DNA of 64,000 bases from Paenibacillus methanolicus (GCF_008124765.1 NZ_VNHS01000004.1:372001-436000), one strand, 5' to 3'. Positions 48,227 through 57,330 are shown, counted from the stretch's first letter. The notes: generated by a model from the letters alone, not told the origin. Made by a program: numbers and translations.

Positions 48227-48484
48227 ATGGACGCGGTTGTGAACGATTTTGCGGCAAGAGCCGGCATGCAGGGACTTATTTACATTATTATTGATCTAAT
48301 TTGCATTACGGCGGCCTGGTTCGTCGTGCAGGAAATTCGTCTCGACGTATTTATGAAGCGGGCCCGCAGCGTACATACCAAAACGCTCCAAATTATGCTG
48401 GCCGTCATTCTGGGTCATCAGTTTGCCCGGTTCGTCCTCGATTACTGGCAATGGTCGAACCTGCTGCCGGGACTTGTCGAATAA
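48227..48484 (+). CDS. ywzB: DUF1146 (YwzB) family membrane protein
   Basis: 85 residues with two helices (LIYIIIDLICITAAWFVV and LQIMLAVILGHQFARFVLDYW). The helix-1 sequence followed by QEIRLDVFMK is typical of the small conserved YwzB proteins that lie between the ATP synthase/nuo region and murA in Bacilli. Function unknown. GGAGGC precedes ATG 48227. Confidence 0.8.
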   Translation: MDAVVNDFAARAGMQGLIYIIIDLICITAAWFVVQEIRLDVFMKRARSVHTKTLQIMLAVILGHQFARFVLDYWQWSNLLPGLVE

Positions 48485-48588
48485 CAACATTGAAACATGT
48501 CAACAATGGGTAATACATGACGGTACGAAAAGAACATTGGCTTCCGAACAACTATAATCGGCATGATTCGACAGGTTTAAATTAACGC

Positions 48589-48618
48589 TTGTCGACTTAT
48601 GTACCACGGTGATATGAT
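48589..48618 (+). promoter_or_regulatory. Promoter for murA
   Basis: TTGTCG (48589-48594), 18-base spacer, TATGAT (48613-48618), 72 bases before the murA start. Confidence 0.45.
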
Positions 48619-48690
48619 GAGGAATAGTGGCGCTTTTGTTAGGTGCCAGATATAGGTAAAGAAAAACTGCGCGCGGAGGGAAACTTAAAG

Positions 48691-50139
48691 ATGAGCAAAA
48701 TAATCGTCCGCGGCGGTCAGCGACTAGTCGGAAACGTTCGTGTCAGCGGAGCCAAAAACGCTGTACTGCCGATACTCGCGGCCGCGTTACTTGCACAAGA
48801 TGGAGAAAGCGTCATCGCCGACGTTCCATTCCTAGACGATGTAAATATAATCCAACAAGTGCTTGCCGCACTCGGGGCAAGTCTATCTTACGAGAACGAA
48901 ACCATGCGCATCTCCGCGCAGCAGTTGTCGTCATATGAAGCGCCTTACGATTTGGTGCGCAAGATGCGCGCATCCTTCCTTGTAATGGGACCGCTCCTTG
49001 CAAGGCTCGGCTGCGCGAGAATTTCGCTTCCGGGCGGATGCGCCATCGGTACGCGTCCGATCGACCAGCACCTTAAAGGCTTTGAAGCAATGGGCGCCGA
49101 GATTACGCTCGGCCACGGGTTCATCGAAGCGCGCGCGAACGGACGATTGAAAGGCGCGAAGATCTATTTGGACGTGGCCAGCGTAGGCGCGACGGAGAAC
49201 ATCATGATGGCTGCGGCGCTTGCGCAGGGCACGACCACCATCGAGAATGCGGCGAAGGAACCGGAGATCGTCGATCTGGCGAACTATCTCAACGCTATGG
49301 GCGCGATCGTACGCGGCGCGGGCACGGGCGTAATTCGCATCGAAGGCGTCGAGCGCATGACGGGCGTTCGCCACGCGGTCATTCCGGATCGGGTTGAAGC
49401 CGGGACGTACATGATCGCGGCGGCGATTACCGGCGGCGACGTGCACGTGGAAGGCGCGATCGCGGATCATCTGGCGCCGGTTATCTCCAAGATGGAGGAG
49501 ATGGGCGTCGAGATCACCGAGACGGATACGGGGCTTCGCGTTCGTGCGAGCAAGCCGCTGAAGGGCGTTGACGTAAAGACGCTCCCTTACCCCGGCTTCC
49601 CGACCGACATGCAGTCGCAAATGATGGCGCTGCTCATGGTATCGGAAGGCACCTCCGTCGTGACGGAAACCGTGTTCGAGAATCGCTTCATGCACGTGGA
49701 AGAGTTCATGAAGATGAGCGGCAGTATCAAGGTAGAAGGGCGCACGGCAATTATTAACGGCGGCGTGCCGCTTGTGGGCGCCAAAGTGTGCGCGACGGAC
49801 CTGCGCGCGGGCGCGGCGCTCGTATGCGCGGCGCTCGTAGCCGACGGCGAGACGGAGGTCACGGGCATTCATCACGTGGATCGCGGTTACGTCGATATTA
49901 CGGGCAAGCTGGCAAGCTTGGGCGCGATCATCGAACGCGTCGAAGCGGCGGCGGATGTCGTAACGGCATCCGAAAAACTGCAGACGCTGGCCTCGGGCAT
50001 CGAAGCGGCGGTTAGCGCGGTTGCCGCGCAAGCGGATACGGTTCTGGCGGCAGCATTGGCCTCCGATAGCGTGTCCGAGAAGAAGCGCGACAAAGACGTT
50101 AGCCGTTTGAAGCCGCAGCCGACGTGGGCCGTGACCTGA
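48691..50139 (+). CDS. murA: UDP-N-acetylglucosamine 1-carboxyvinyltransferase
   Basis: First committed step of peptidoglycan synthesis: transfers enolpyruvate from PEP to UDP-GlcNAc. [10 protein letters not shown] with Lys22-Asn23, and active-site Cys117 in [16 protein letters not shown], the fosfomycin target. The catalytic domain ends near residue 420; about 60 further residues (Ala/Ser/Thr-rich, then [13 protein letters not shown]) form an extension not found in standard MurA. GGAGGG at 48675-48680 supports ATG 48691; an in-frame start at 48643 has no RBS. Position before spoIID marks it as murAA. Confidence 0.95.
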   Translation: MSKIIVRGGQRLVGNVRVSGAKNAVLPILAAALLAQDGESVIADVPFLDDVNIIQQVLAALGASLSYENETMRISAQQLSSYEAPYDLVRKMRASFLVMGPLLARLGCARISLPGGCAIGTRPIDQHLKGFEAMGAEITLGHGFIEARANGRLKGAKIYLDVASVGATENIMMAAALAQGTTTIENAAKEPEIVDLANYLNAMGAIVRGAGTGVIRIEGVERMTGVRHAVIPDRVEAGTYMIAAAITGGDVHVEGAIADHLAPVISKMEEMGVEITETDTGLRVRASKPLKGVDVKTLPYPGFPTDMQSQMMALLMVSEGTSVVTETVFENRFMHVEEFMKMSGSIKVEGRTAIINGGVPLVGAKVCATDLRAGAALVCAALVADGETEVTGIHHVDRGYVDITGKLASLGAIIERVEAAADVVTASEKLQTLASGIEAAVSAVAAQADTVLAAALASDSVSEKKRDKDVSRLKPQPTWAVT

Positions 50140-50152
50140 GCGACAATAGACG

Positions 50153-50190
50153 AAAAAAGAACCTCCATACTCGGTATGGAGGTTCTTTTT
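50153..50190. terminator. Bidirectional terminator between murA and the VanZ-like gene
   Basis: AAAGAACCTCCATAC (50156-50170), loop TCG, perfect complement at 50174-50188, with A-run before and T-run after, so it can serve both converging genes. Confidence 0.88.
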
Positions 50191-50209
50191 TTAGCCTCGA
50201 TTAGCGATC

Positions 50210-50611
50210 CTAAAAGCGTTTGGGCCTGCGCAGCAAGCGGCACAATCCATAAGCGCCGAAGATCCCGACGGAGTCAATCAAGACGTCGATCAGCCGCCCG
50301 TCCCGATTGAAGAAGGGCTGGAGGATTTCGGTCAACAAGGCGTACAGTACGGCCCAGATCAGACCAGAAGGTTGTTTGCCGCCTTTGGTCAGCAGCAGCG
50401 ACAGAATGAAAAAGCCGGTGATGTGACCGATTTTCTGAATGACGTACAAGTCGCTCTCCGGCATGATATCCAACAGGAATAAATCCGCTAGACGTCCGTG
50501 CGATGTAAAGTCAAAATGGACGTAATAATCGCTAATCAGAAGGCTCACGCTGACCGTGCAGGTCCCCACGAAAAGAACGCCGCACCACAACATAATCGCT
50601 ATCATTCGCAT
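50210..50611 (-). CDS. VanZ-like family membrane protein
   Basis: 133 residues with about four hydrophobic helices. IQKIGHITGFFILSLLL and the C-terminal LLTEILQPFFNRDGRLIDVLIDSVGIFGAY carry the E-Q-F-R-D-D pattern of VanZ-like proteins. Role unclear; VanZ itself gives low-level teicoplanin resistance, but most family members are uncharacterised. On the minus strand, GAGGTGG lies just before ATG 50611; a longer frame to 50740 lacks an RBS. Confidence 0.8.
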   Translation of the reverse strand: MRMIAIMLWCGVLFVGTCTVSVSLLISDYYVHFDFTSHGRLADLFLLDIMPESDLYVIQKIGHITGFFILSLLLTKGGKQPSGLIWAVLYALLTEILQPFFNRDGRLIDVLIDSVGIFGAYGLCRLLRRPKRF

Positions 50612-50902
50612 TGGAACCACCTCTTGCCGCATCGAAATACCCCTTATATCGCTATATTCTCTACTATTAACGCTTATTATGGACAACTTGCCACATATGG
50701 CGCGAACACCAAGATGAATGCAAGAAAGCCGCATCTGCATATCTTTAGTGCATTACTATAGCATACACCGACGGTCTTCTCAAATTTTCTCCATAAACTG
50801 ACATATCGCGGCGGCCTCTATTACGTTCTATCCTATCATTGGGCTTCATAGGCTTATAGTGCAGGAAAGGCGACCGCTATGTTGGCGAAGCGAGGGAGGA
50901 GA

Positions 50903-52096
50903 ATGAGCGTGAATCGAGTCAAATGGCGATTATCGCGACGCCGCGGCCATCGTGCGGGCCGTTGGCGTTGGTGGGCGGGTTTCGCGGCAGGTCTGTTAAT
51001 GATTGGCGCGACTAAAGGGCTGCTGTTCCCCGGCGTGCAACCTGCCGAGTTAGATCCAATCGGCGCGACGGGTATACAGGAATCGGCTACGGTGGAGCAC
51101 GAGAAATCGGACAATTCGAAGCTTTCTACGGGACAAGCTCCCGATAAGGCAACATCAGCGCCTTCGAAACCGGCCGAAAACGAACAACCCTTAAAGCCGG
51201 ACAAAGAACAGCCTCCGACGACGAAAACCATCGCCGACTACGAACGCCTCCGCGTGAGCGTATACGTCACCGAAACCGAGCGCATCGAGCGCTTGCCGAT
51301 CGAACTCTACGTGCGCGGCGTGCTGGCGGGCGAGATGCCGATTAATTTTGAACTGGAAGCGCTGAAGGCGCAGGCCATCGCGGCACGGACTTACATTTAC
51401 CGGAGACTAATGAGCGGGGACCGCAGCGGAACGCCGGATGAGCAGGCGAACGTTACGAATACGGTCCAGCATCAGGTTTATATCCCGATGGCGGAATTGC
51501 TGAACCGCTGGAAGGGGCAGCAGAAAGAAGACAATCTCGCCAAGCTGAATCGGGCCGTCGAGGAGACGAAGGGACAGATCATCACGTATGCGGGCGAACC
51601 GATTCAGGCGGCTTTTTTCTCCACGAGCAACGGGTACACCGAGAATGCGGCGGACTATTGGACGCTCGACGTGCCGTATTTGAAGAGCGTCGCCAGTCCG
51701 TGGGACAAGGCGATCTCCCCGCGATACAAAGAGACCGTTACGATGAAGATCGCCGATTTGGCCGATAAGCTGGGCGTGAAGAAGAGCGCGGTTCGTCAAA
51801 TGCGGGTGCTGGAGCGGACCGAGGGCAAGCGCATCGCGACGGTGTCTGTGGGCGGGGAGAAGCTGAGCGGGCGAGAATTTCGCGAGAAACTAGGACTAGC
51901 CTCCTCGCAATTCGACTGGCAGCTGGACGGCAGCGAGATTCATATTACGACCTATGGATTCGGGCATGGGGTCGGCATGAGCCAATGGGGAGCGAACGGA
52001 ATGGCGCAGGCCGGCGCGGACGCCAAGCGCATCCTGCTCCATTACTATTCCGGCACGAAGGTGGAGCAGGTTTCCAAACTGCCCGAGGGGCTCTAG
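50903..52096 (+). CDS. spoIID: Stage II sporulation protein D (peptidoglycan lytic transglycosylase)
   Basis: Membrane-anchored mother-cell enzyme that with SpoIIP and SpoIIM degrades septal peptidoglycan for engulfment. An N-terminal basic stretch and one helix (WWAGFAAGLLMIGATKGLLF), a polar linker of about 80 residues, then IELYVRGVLAGEMP with the catalytic Glu, ALKAQAIAARTYIYRR, STSNGYTENAADYW and GFGHGVGMSQWGANGMA. GGGAGGAG at 50891-50898 points to ATG 50903, while ATG 50879 with AGGAAAGG is also possible. Confidence 0.95.
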   Translation: MSVNRVKWRLSRRRGHRAGRWRWWAGFAAGLLMIGATKGLLFPGVQPAELDPIGATGIQESATVEHEKSDNSKLSTGQAPDKATSAPSKPAENEQPLKPDKEQPPTTKTIADYERLRVSVYVTETERIERLPIELYVRGVLAGEMPINFELEALKAQAIAARTYIYRRLMSGDRSGTPDEQANVTNTVQHQVYIPMAELLNRWKGQQKEDNLAKLNRAVEETKGQIITYAGEPIQAAFFSTSNGYTENAADYWTLDVPYLKSVASPWDKAISPRYKETVTMKIADLADKLGVKKSAVRQMRVLERTEGKRIATVSVGGEKLSGREFREKLGLASSQFDWQLDGSEIHITTYGFGHGVGMSQWGANGMAQAGADAKRILLHYYSGTKVEQVSKLPEGL

Positions 52097-52138
52097 CAAC
52101 TTGGAAACTTACAAGCTTGAAATTGTTGAAAGCCTCAC

Positions 52139-52166
52139 GTATAAACTGCTAGCTTCTGGCAACAAT
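52139..52166 (+). promoter_or_regulatory. Sigma-F-type promoter for spoIIQ
   Basis: GTATA (52139-52143), 14-base spacer, GGCAACAAT (52158-52166), matching GYATA and GGnnAnAnT. Forespore sigma-F control is known for spoIIQ in B. subtilis. Confidence 0.65.
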
Positions 52167-52187
52167 GCTTGATGAGGTGATTAAACA

Positions 52188-52934
52188 ATGAATGATCAAA
52201 ACAAAAAACCATCGCAAGACGCTCCTAAAAACGTAGTGGGAGCCAGCAACGCCAACACATCCGCCTGGAGAAAACTGTTCTCCAAGAAATGGACAGCACC
52301 GGCAGCATTCATGGCAGCGGCGGCAATTATCGTAACCTTAATGTGGGTCTATCAGGGGCCGGACGAGACGCCGACAATGTCGACTACGCCGGACACCGAA
52401 GCCACCACGCCGGGTACGACGGCCGAGGAAGCGACCACGCAACCGGCTGAAGAAGAAGAGATCATCGTGAAGTCCGGCACGGAGACGATGCAGTGGCCGG
52501 TCGCCGATCGCAACGCGGTGAAGGTCGCCAGATCCTTCTATGACATCAACGCGACGAAAGAAGAGCGCGAGAGCGCGCTCGTGCAAATCAGCGCAGACAC
52601 GATCGTCGGCAGCACCGGCATCAGCCTGGCGGCGGAAGGCGACAAATCCTTCGACGTTGCGGCGGCGCTCAGCGGCAAAGTATTCTTGGTGGACAAACAT
52701 CCGACGAACGGCAACATCGTCGAAATCAAGCACGCCGACGGTCTGAAAACGGTGTACCAAAGCTTGAGCGACGTCCAAGTGAAAGTCGGCGACGAAGTCG
52801 AGCAAGGCGCGATCATCGCCAAAGCCGGCCGCAACGAAATCGAGCGTCAGCTGGGTAACCACTTATTCTTCGCGGTTTACCAGAACGGCACGGCGGTTAA
52901 TCCGAACACGCTGCTCGACCAACAAGCCGAATAA
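52188..52934 (+). CDS. spoIIQ: Stage II sporulation protein Q (degenerate M23 peptidase)
   Basis: Forespore membrane protein that pairs with mother-cell SpoIIIAH to form the channel and ratchet during engulfment. One helix (APAAFMAAAAIIVTLMWVYQ, about 36-57), an acidic Thr/Glu linker, then an M23/LytM fold at about 100-245. Zinc ligands appear lost: the first motif reads STGISLA, the YxHL position is YQSL, and HxH is HLF (HLFFAVY). So a structural rather than enzymatic role is expected. Follows spoIID as in B. subtilis. Confidence 0.93.
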   Translation: MNDQNKKPSQDAPKNVVGASNANTSAWRKLFSKKWTAPAAFMAAAAIIVTLMWVYQGPDETPTMSTTPDTEATTPGTTAEEATTQPAEEEEIIVKSGTETMQWPVADRNAVKVARSFYDINATKEERESALVQISADTIVGSTGISLAAEGDKSFDVAAALSGKVFLVDKHPTNGNIVEIKHADGLKTVYQSLSDVQVKVGDEVEQGAIIAKAGRNEIERQLGNHLFFAVYQNGTAVNPNTLLDQQAE

Positions 52935-52974
52935 GCGAATGCATGTTCGAAGCAAGCCGGCAGTCGGTTTGCCG

Positions 52975-53012
52975 CAAGGGCAGGGGATCCCCCTGCTCTT
53001 GCGTTATTTTCG
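52975..53012 (+). terminator. Terminator after spoIIQ
   Basis: GCAAGGGCAGGGG (52975-52987), loop ATC, CCCCTGCTCTTGC (52991-53003), then GTTATTTT. Confidence 0.75.
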
Positions 53013-53074
53013 GCCGAAACGACCCTTGTCATGAAAATATTTGCATTCCTGGGCTTGTCACGCTTGGCCACAAA

Positions 53075-53102
53075 GAATATCTACCCGCCCCCCTCATATA
53101 AT
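53075..53102 (+). promoter_or_regulatory. Sigma-E-type promoter for spoIIID
   Basis: GAATATC (53075-53081), 13-base spacer, CATATAAT (53095-53102), close to the sigma-E elements KMATATT and CATACAHT; 33 bases before the start. Confidence 0.65.
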
Positions 53103-53135
53103 GTACCAAACTATCTCGAGTAGGGAGGCGGGAGC

Positions 53136-53423
53136 GTGCACGACTACATCAAAGAGCGTACGATCAAAATCGGCCGGTGCATCGTGGAAACGAAGCATAC
53201 GGTACGGACGATCGCCAAGGAGTTTGGCGTGTCCAAAAGCACGGTGCACAAGGATTTAACCGAGCGTTTGCCGGAGATCAATCCCGATTTGGCGGACCAG
53301 GTGAAGCATATCCTGGAGTACCACAAATCGATCCGGCACCTCAGAGGCGGAGAAGCCACTAAAATCAAGTATAAGAAGAGCACGGGACGCAAGCGCGAAG
53401 TGGTGGCCGCGGCAAAAACGTAA
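53136..53423 (+). CDS. spoIIID: Sporulation transcriptional regulator SpoIIID
   Basis: 95-residue mother-cell DNA-binding protein that activates or represses many sigma-E genes and sigK. The helix-turn-helix is HTVRTIAKEFGVSKSTVHKDL; the basic C-terminal helix IKYKKSTGRKR also contacts DNA. GTG start with GGGAGGCGGGAG ahead. Confidence 0.96.
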   Translation: MHDYIKERTIKIGRCIVETKHTVRTIAKEFGVSKSTVHKDLTERLPEINPDLADQVKHILEYHKSIRHLRGGEATKIKYKKSTGRKREVVAAAKT

Positions 53424-53455
53424 GCGATTTTTTCTACAAAAATAGAGGAATTTCG

Positions 53456-53485
53456 TTGATTTCAGCGAATACTGTACGATATGTT
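53456..53485 (+). promoter_or_regulatory. Possible promoter for mbl
   Basis: TTGATT (53456-53461), 18-base spacer, TATGTT (53480-53485), 42 bases before ATG. Confidence 0.4.
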
Positions 53486-53526
53486 ACTCGGATCGACAAC
53501 TATTCGCTTTGGAGGATTTCAGACGT

Positions 53527-54522
53527 ATGTTTAGCAAGGATATCGGGATTGATTTAGGCACGGCGAACGTGTCCATTCACGTGAAAGGGAGGGGCGTCGT
53601 ACTCGATGAGCCTTCGGTCGTCGCGATCGAGAGCGAGACGAAACGCGTGCTCGCCGTAGGCGAAGAAGCGCACCGGATGGTAGGCCGTACGCCAGGCAAT
53701 ATCATCGCCATCCGGCCGCTTCGCGACGGGGTCATTGCCGACTTCGAGATTACGGAGATCATGCTCAAGGCGTTCATCGACCGTATTGGCGGCCGCTCCT
53801 GGTACAGCCGTCCGCGCATTCTCATTTGCGCGCCGACGAATATTACGTCCGTAGAGCAGAAGGCGATCCGCGAAGCTGCGGAACGAAGCGGGGCGAAAGA
53901 CGTCTTTTTGGAAGAGGAGCCGAAAGCGGCGGCCATCGGCGCGGGCATGGACATCTACCAGCCAAGCGGGAACATGGTCGTCGATATCGGCGGCGGAACG
54001 ACGGACGTGGCGGTGCTTTCGATGGGCGACGTCGTGACCGCCTCTTCCATTAAAGTCGCGGGGGACAAGTTCGACTCCGCGATCATGCGGTATATCAAAA
54101 ATAAGTACAAGCTCCTGATCGGCGAACGAACGAGTGAAGATATCAAGATCAAGATCGGTTCGGTATACGACAACGGTCGCAGGGAAGAGATCGATATCCG
54201 CGGACGCGACATGGTCTCCGGCTTGCCGCTGACGGTTACGATTCATTCCGACGAAGTGCGTGAAGCGCTGTGGGAGCCAGTCTCCTCCATCGTGGTAGCG
54301 GCGAAATCCGTCTTAGAGCGCACGCCGCCCGAATTGTCGGCGGACATCATCGACCGCGGCGTCATCCTGACCGGCGGCGGCGCTCTGCTGGGTGGTCTGG
54401 ACACGCTGTTGGCGGAAGAACTCAAGGTGCCGGTGCTGATCGCGGAAGATCCGATGCATTGCGTCGTCAAAGGGACGGGACTGCTGCTGGATTATTTGGA
54501 CCGGTCCCCTCGCAAAAGATAG
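53527..54522 (+). CDS. mbl: MreB-family rod-shape protein Mbl
   Basis: 331-residue bacterial actin that guides lateral wall synthesis. IGIDLGTANVSIHV and DIGGGTTDVAVLSMG are the phosphate-binding loops, LTGGGALLGGLDTLL the adenosine motif. GGAGG lies before ATG 53527; TTG 53509 is in frame but overlaps the RBS. Called Mbl rather than MreB or MreBH because it follows spoIIID and precedes flhOP. Confidence 0.93.
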   Translation: MFSKDIGIDLGTANVSIHVKGRGVVLDEPSVVAIESETKRVLAVGEEAHRMVGRTPGNIIAIRPLRDGVIADFEITEIMLKAFIDRIGGRSWYSRPRILICAPTNITSVEQKAIREAAERSGAKDVFLEEEPKAAAIGAGMDIYQPSGNMVVDIGGGTTDVAVLSMGDVVTASSIKVAGDKFDSAIMRYIKNKYKLLIGERTSEDIKIKIGSVYDNGRREEIDIRGRDMVSGLPLTVTIHSDEVREALWEPVSSIVVAAKSVLERTPPELSADIIDRGVILTGGGALLGGLDTLLAEELKVPVLIAEDPMHCVVKGTGLLLDYLDRSPRKR

Positions 54523-54653
54523 CTTGTGAGCGGTAACTTCTGGCATAACGTAGAGATCGGCAGGGCGGACAGGCCCCAGTGTCGGCGCGGGTAGGACGCT
54601 TTAGGGGAGCGTGCCGAGGCGCCGACAGACGCAAAGTCGCAGGCTGCAGCTAT

Positions 54654-54680
54654 TCAACCAGAACGGATGCGTGCCGATAT
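54654..54680 (+). promoter_or_regulatory. Sigma-D-type (flagellar) promoter for flhOP
   Basis: TCAA (54654-54657), 15-base spacer, GCCGATAT (54673-54680). The -10 is a perfect sigma-D match and the -35 (TAAA) has one mismatch; 88 bases before flhO, which is sigma-D dependent in B. subtilis. Confidence 0.72.
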
Positions 54681-54767
54681 AACAGATATCGAGAGCCAGA
54701 CTTACGCTTACTATGCTTGCCTTTTCGCGGCTGCGTCCGCGGGAGGCACTACGGGGAGGATCACCTC

Positions 54768-55625
54768 ATGTTAAGAGGCTTATATACGGCAGCGGCGGGC
54801 ATGACGGCCCAGCAGCGTCGCCACGACGCGGTGACGAACAATATCTCCAACATCAATACGCCGGGGTACAAGCAGTCCAACGCGGTGACGCGCTCGTTCC
54901 CGGAGATGATGATCGCCTTGACCGAAGGCAACAACAAGACGCCGATCGGCCGTTTGAATACGGGCGTCTTCGCAGAGGAAAGCTTATCCGTGCAGCTGCA
55001 GGGCGATCTCATGCAGACGAACCGCTCTTCCGATTTCGCGATCATGTCGGATATCGAGCTGCCGGGCGTCGCGTTCGACGAGTCCGGCAAGTCCGTCTCC
55101 GAAGACGGCGAGGTCACGTACCAGCCGCAAGCGTTCTTTACCGTACAGGATGCCTCCGGAGAGACGACTTATACGCGGGGCGGACGATTTACGGTGGATG
55201 ACCAAGGCTATCTGACGACGAGCGACGGCTCGCAAGTGCTGGGCCAAGGCGGCAACCCGATTCAGCTGGCTCCGGATCAATCGATGGACAAGTTGACGGT
55301 TACGAGCGATTTCCGTCTGGTGGATCCGATGACAGGCGAGCAGGTCGGCCAGTTCATGCTGTCCCGCATCGATAACCCGAATAACCTGGTGCGCGTCGGC
55401 AACGGCAAATTCGCCTTGCAAGGCGATGAGCAGGCACAGGTTGTCGGAGCAGGGGAGCGGGTTGAACTGCGTCAAGGCTACTTGGAGCGCTCGAACGTGG
55501 ACTCCGCCCAATCGATGGTGGATCTGATGTCGGCGATGCGCGCCTACGAGGCGAACCAGAAGGTCATCCAATTCTACGACAGGAGTTTGGATAAAGCCGT
55601 TAACGAAGTCGGTCGCGTAAATTAA
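54768..55625 (+). CDS. flhO: Flagellar hook-basal body protein FlhO
   Basis: 285 residues, FlgF/FlgG-type rod protein. N-terminal LRGLYTAAAGMTAQQRRHDAVTNNISNINTPGYKQ in parts and the C-terminal EANQKVIQFYDRSLDKAVNEVG helix are the rod-protein signatures that polymerise as coiled coils. GGGGAGGA (54753-54760) marks ATG 54768. Followed by its paralogue FlhP. Confidence 0.93.
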   Translation: MLRGLYTAAAGMTAQQRRHDAVTNNISNINTPGYKQSNAVTRSFPEMMIALTEGNNKTPIGRLNTGVFAEESLSVQLQGDLMQTNRSSDFAIMSDIELPGVAFDESGKSVSEDGEVTYQPQAFFTVQDASGETTYTRGGRFTVDDQGYLTTSDGSQVLGQGGNPIQLAPDQSMDKLTVTSDFRLVDPMTGEQVGQFMLSRIDNPNNLVRVGNGKFALQGDEQAQVVGAGERVELRQGYLERSNVDSAQSMVDLMSAMRAYEANQKVIQFYDRSLDKAVNEVGRVN

Positions 55626-55675
55626 TGTCCGTTTTCGGTTTTGAGTCGTCATCAAATTATTAGGAGGCATGCAGC

Positions 55676-56497
55676 ATGAACAGCTCGATGATCAACGCCA
55701 TGGTGTCGATGAACGGCTTGCAGCAGAAATTAGACCTGCTGGCGGATAACATCGCGAACGTGAATACGGTAGGATATAAACGTAAAGAGGCATCCTTCGA
55801 GGATTTGCTGACGACGATGACGCAGCAGCCGGATGAGTTCTCCCAGCCGGGGCGCCGTACGCCCCTCGGGTTGAACCAAGGCTGGGGTTCGCGTCTGGTA
55901 TCGATTCAGCCGGACCTTTCGCAAGGACCGATGCAGCAGACCGACCTGCCTTATGATCTGGCGATTACGGGTAATGCGTTGTTCGAGGTTATCACGGATG
56001 ATGCCGGCACACGGGCTTATACCCGTAACGGCGCGTTCCAGATGACGAATGACGCGGCGGGCGAAGCGATCCTGACGACGAAGGAAGGCTATCCGGTTAC
56101 GGGAGCGGACGGCGAGCGCATCGTGCTGCCGACGAACGCCAAGTCCGTCCGGATCGATCCGGACGGCACGATCGTGAGCCAGAATCAGGCGGGCGAGTTC
56201 GAAGAGATCGGCCAGCTTCGCCTGGTGCAGGCGCAGAAGCCGGCCATGCTCACGCAAGTAGCGGATAATTTATATGCGGTAAGCGACAGCTTGAATGTCG
56301 ACGACGTATTGACGGACGTAACGGGAGGCGTTGGCGGCGATATCTCGGTTCGCCAAGGATTCCTGGAGCAGTCTAACGTAAATTTGACAGATGAAATGAC
56401 TGAATTGACCACCGTGCAAAGGGCGTATCAGCTCACGGCAAGGGCGTTAACGTCCAGTGACACGATGATGGGGCTGGCCAACAACCTGCGCGCGTAA
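55676..56497 (+). CDS. flhP: Flagellar hook-basal body protein FlhP
   Basis: 273 residues, FlgG-type rod component; partner of FlhO, both needed for normal rod-hook structure. DLLADNIANVNTVGYKRKEASF at the N-terminus and LTTVQRAYQLTARALTSSDTMMGLANNLR in parts at the C-terminus. AGGAGGC precedes ATG 55676. Confidence 0.93.
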   Translation: MNSSMINAMVSMNGLQQKLDLLADNIANVNTVGYKRKEASFEDLLTTMTQQPDEFSQPGRRTPLGLNQGWGSRLVSIQPDLSQGPMQQTDLPYDLAITGNALFEVITDDAGTRAYTRNGAFQMTNDAAGEAILTTKEGYPVTGADGERIVLPTNAKSVRIDPDGTIVSQNQAGEFEEIGQLRLVQAQKPAMLTQVADNLYAVSDSLNVDDVLTDVTGGVGGDISVRQGFLEQSNVNLTDEMTELTTVQRAYQLTARALTSSDTMMGLANNLRA

Positions 56498-56513
56498 GAA
56501 ATGAGTGTTACGG

Positions 56514-56852
56514 ATGGATACGAAGAACGACACGGTTGTATTTGAAGGATTGGGCGCGGCGGCGGAACGGGCAGGCTCCTCGCCGCAGGAGAGCGGTTCG
56601 GAGGCGGCTGCCGGCAAGTCAAAGGGACGCGCGAAGAAGCAGCAGAAGCGCGAAGCGCGTGCCCGCAGGCATCCAGCGCTTCGCGTGCTGCTGTGGGTGT
56701 TGCGCAAAAGCATCGTACCGCTCCTGTTGCTCGCCGCGCTACTGGGCGGCTTGTACATCGGCTACACGAAACTCGGCAGCGGTGCGGGCGAAGACGTATT
56801 CGAGTGGTCCACGTGGAAGCATATGTACGATCTCGTTTTTTCAAATGCATAG
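56514..56852 (+). CDS. epuA: EpuA-like small membrane protein (annotated as RNA polymerase beta-associated)
   Basis: 112 residues: about 55 charged Ala/Lys/Arg/Gly residues, one helix (SIVPLLLLAALLGGLYIGYTKL), then GEDVFEWSTWKHMYDLVF, the short EpuA (PF11772) motif. Family proteins are often labelled DNA-directed RNA polymerase subunit beta, which is an automatic name with little support. The basic N-terminal part is longer than in typical members. No strong RBS is visible; GTG 56505 is an alternative start. Downstream of flhP. Confidence 0.78.
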   Translation: MDTKNDTVVFEGLGAAAERAGSSPQESGSEAAAGKSKGRAKKQQKREARARRHPALRVLLWVLRKSIVPLLLLAALLGGLYIGYTKLGSGAGEDVFEWSTWKHMYDLVFSNA

Positions 56853-56858
56853 CCGAAG

Positions 56859-56899
56859 AAGACGGTTCCGACATGAGTAATCATGGGAACCGTCTTTTT
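56859..56899 (+). terminator. Terminator after epuA
   Basis: AAGACGGTTCC (56859-56869) pairs with GGAACCGTCTT (56886-56896), followed by TTT. The following gap to 57344 contains no supported gene; a 9-bp inverted repeat (GCGCCGTTA 57040-57048, TAACGGCGC 57117-57125) is the only structure seen. Confidence 0.75.
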
Positions 56900-57293
56900 G
56901 CGTTTGTTATGGGCATCATAACAATCAATCAATAGGCTTATGGCATAAATGAGGCTGCTACTGGAGAGAATGCGAGCGACTTTAGCTGGCGAGCGAGTAG
57001 AGGTCGTTTTCCCAGACAACAGCCGTAAGCTAAGGAGATGCGCCGTTACCATAGGACTGTGTATAACGTGGAATGCGATGGGGGGGACATAACGCCATCT
57101 CGCGTGTAGAAGGAGATAACGGCGCTACCCGCAATGCGCCCTTAAGGCGAAATGAACGCTCTACATCTGGCCAATCATCGCTTCCTTCAGGCCCTCAGTT
57201 TGCGGAACCGGTCGAGCAAAGAGATCAATAAGCGAGCTGCCGAACGTATGACGCGCGGCTACTTTCTTGCCGCTGGAATGCCGGCCGTGCAAC

Positions 57294-57330
57294 AAAAAAA
57301 CGTCCGCCCCGATCAAGTCGGGTCGGACGT
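57294..57330 (-). terminator. Terminator of the Ig-like repeat gene (minus strand)
   Basis: ACGTCCG (57300-57306) and CGGACGT (57324-57330) with inner CCCGA/TCGGG, and an A-run at 57294-57300 that reads as U-tract on the minus strand. Confidence 0.75.
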
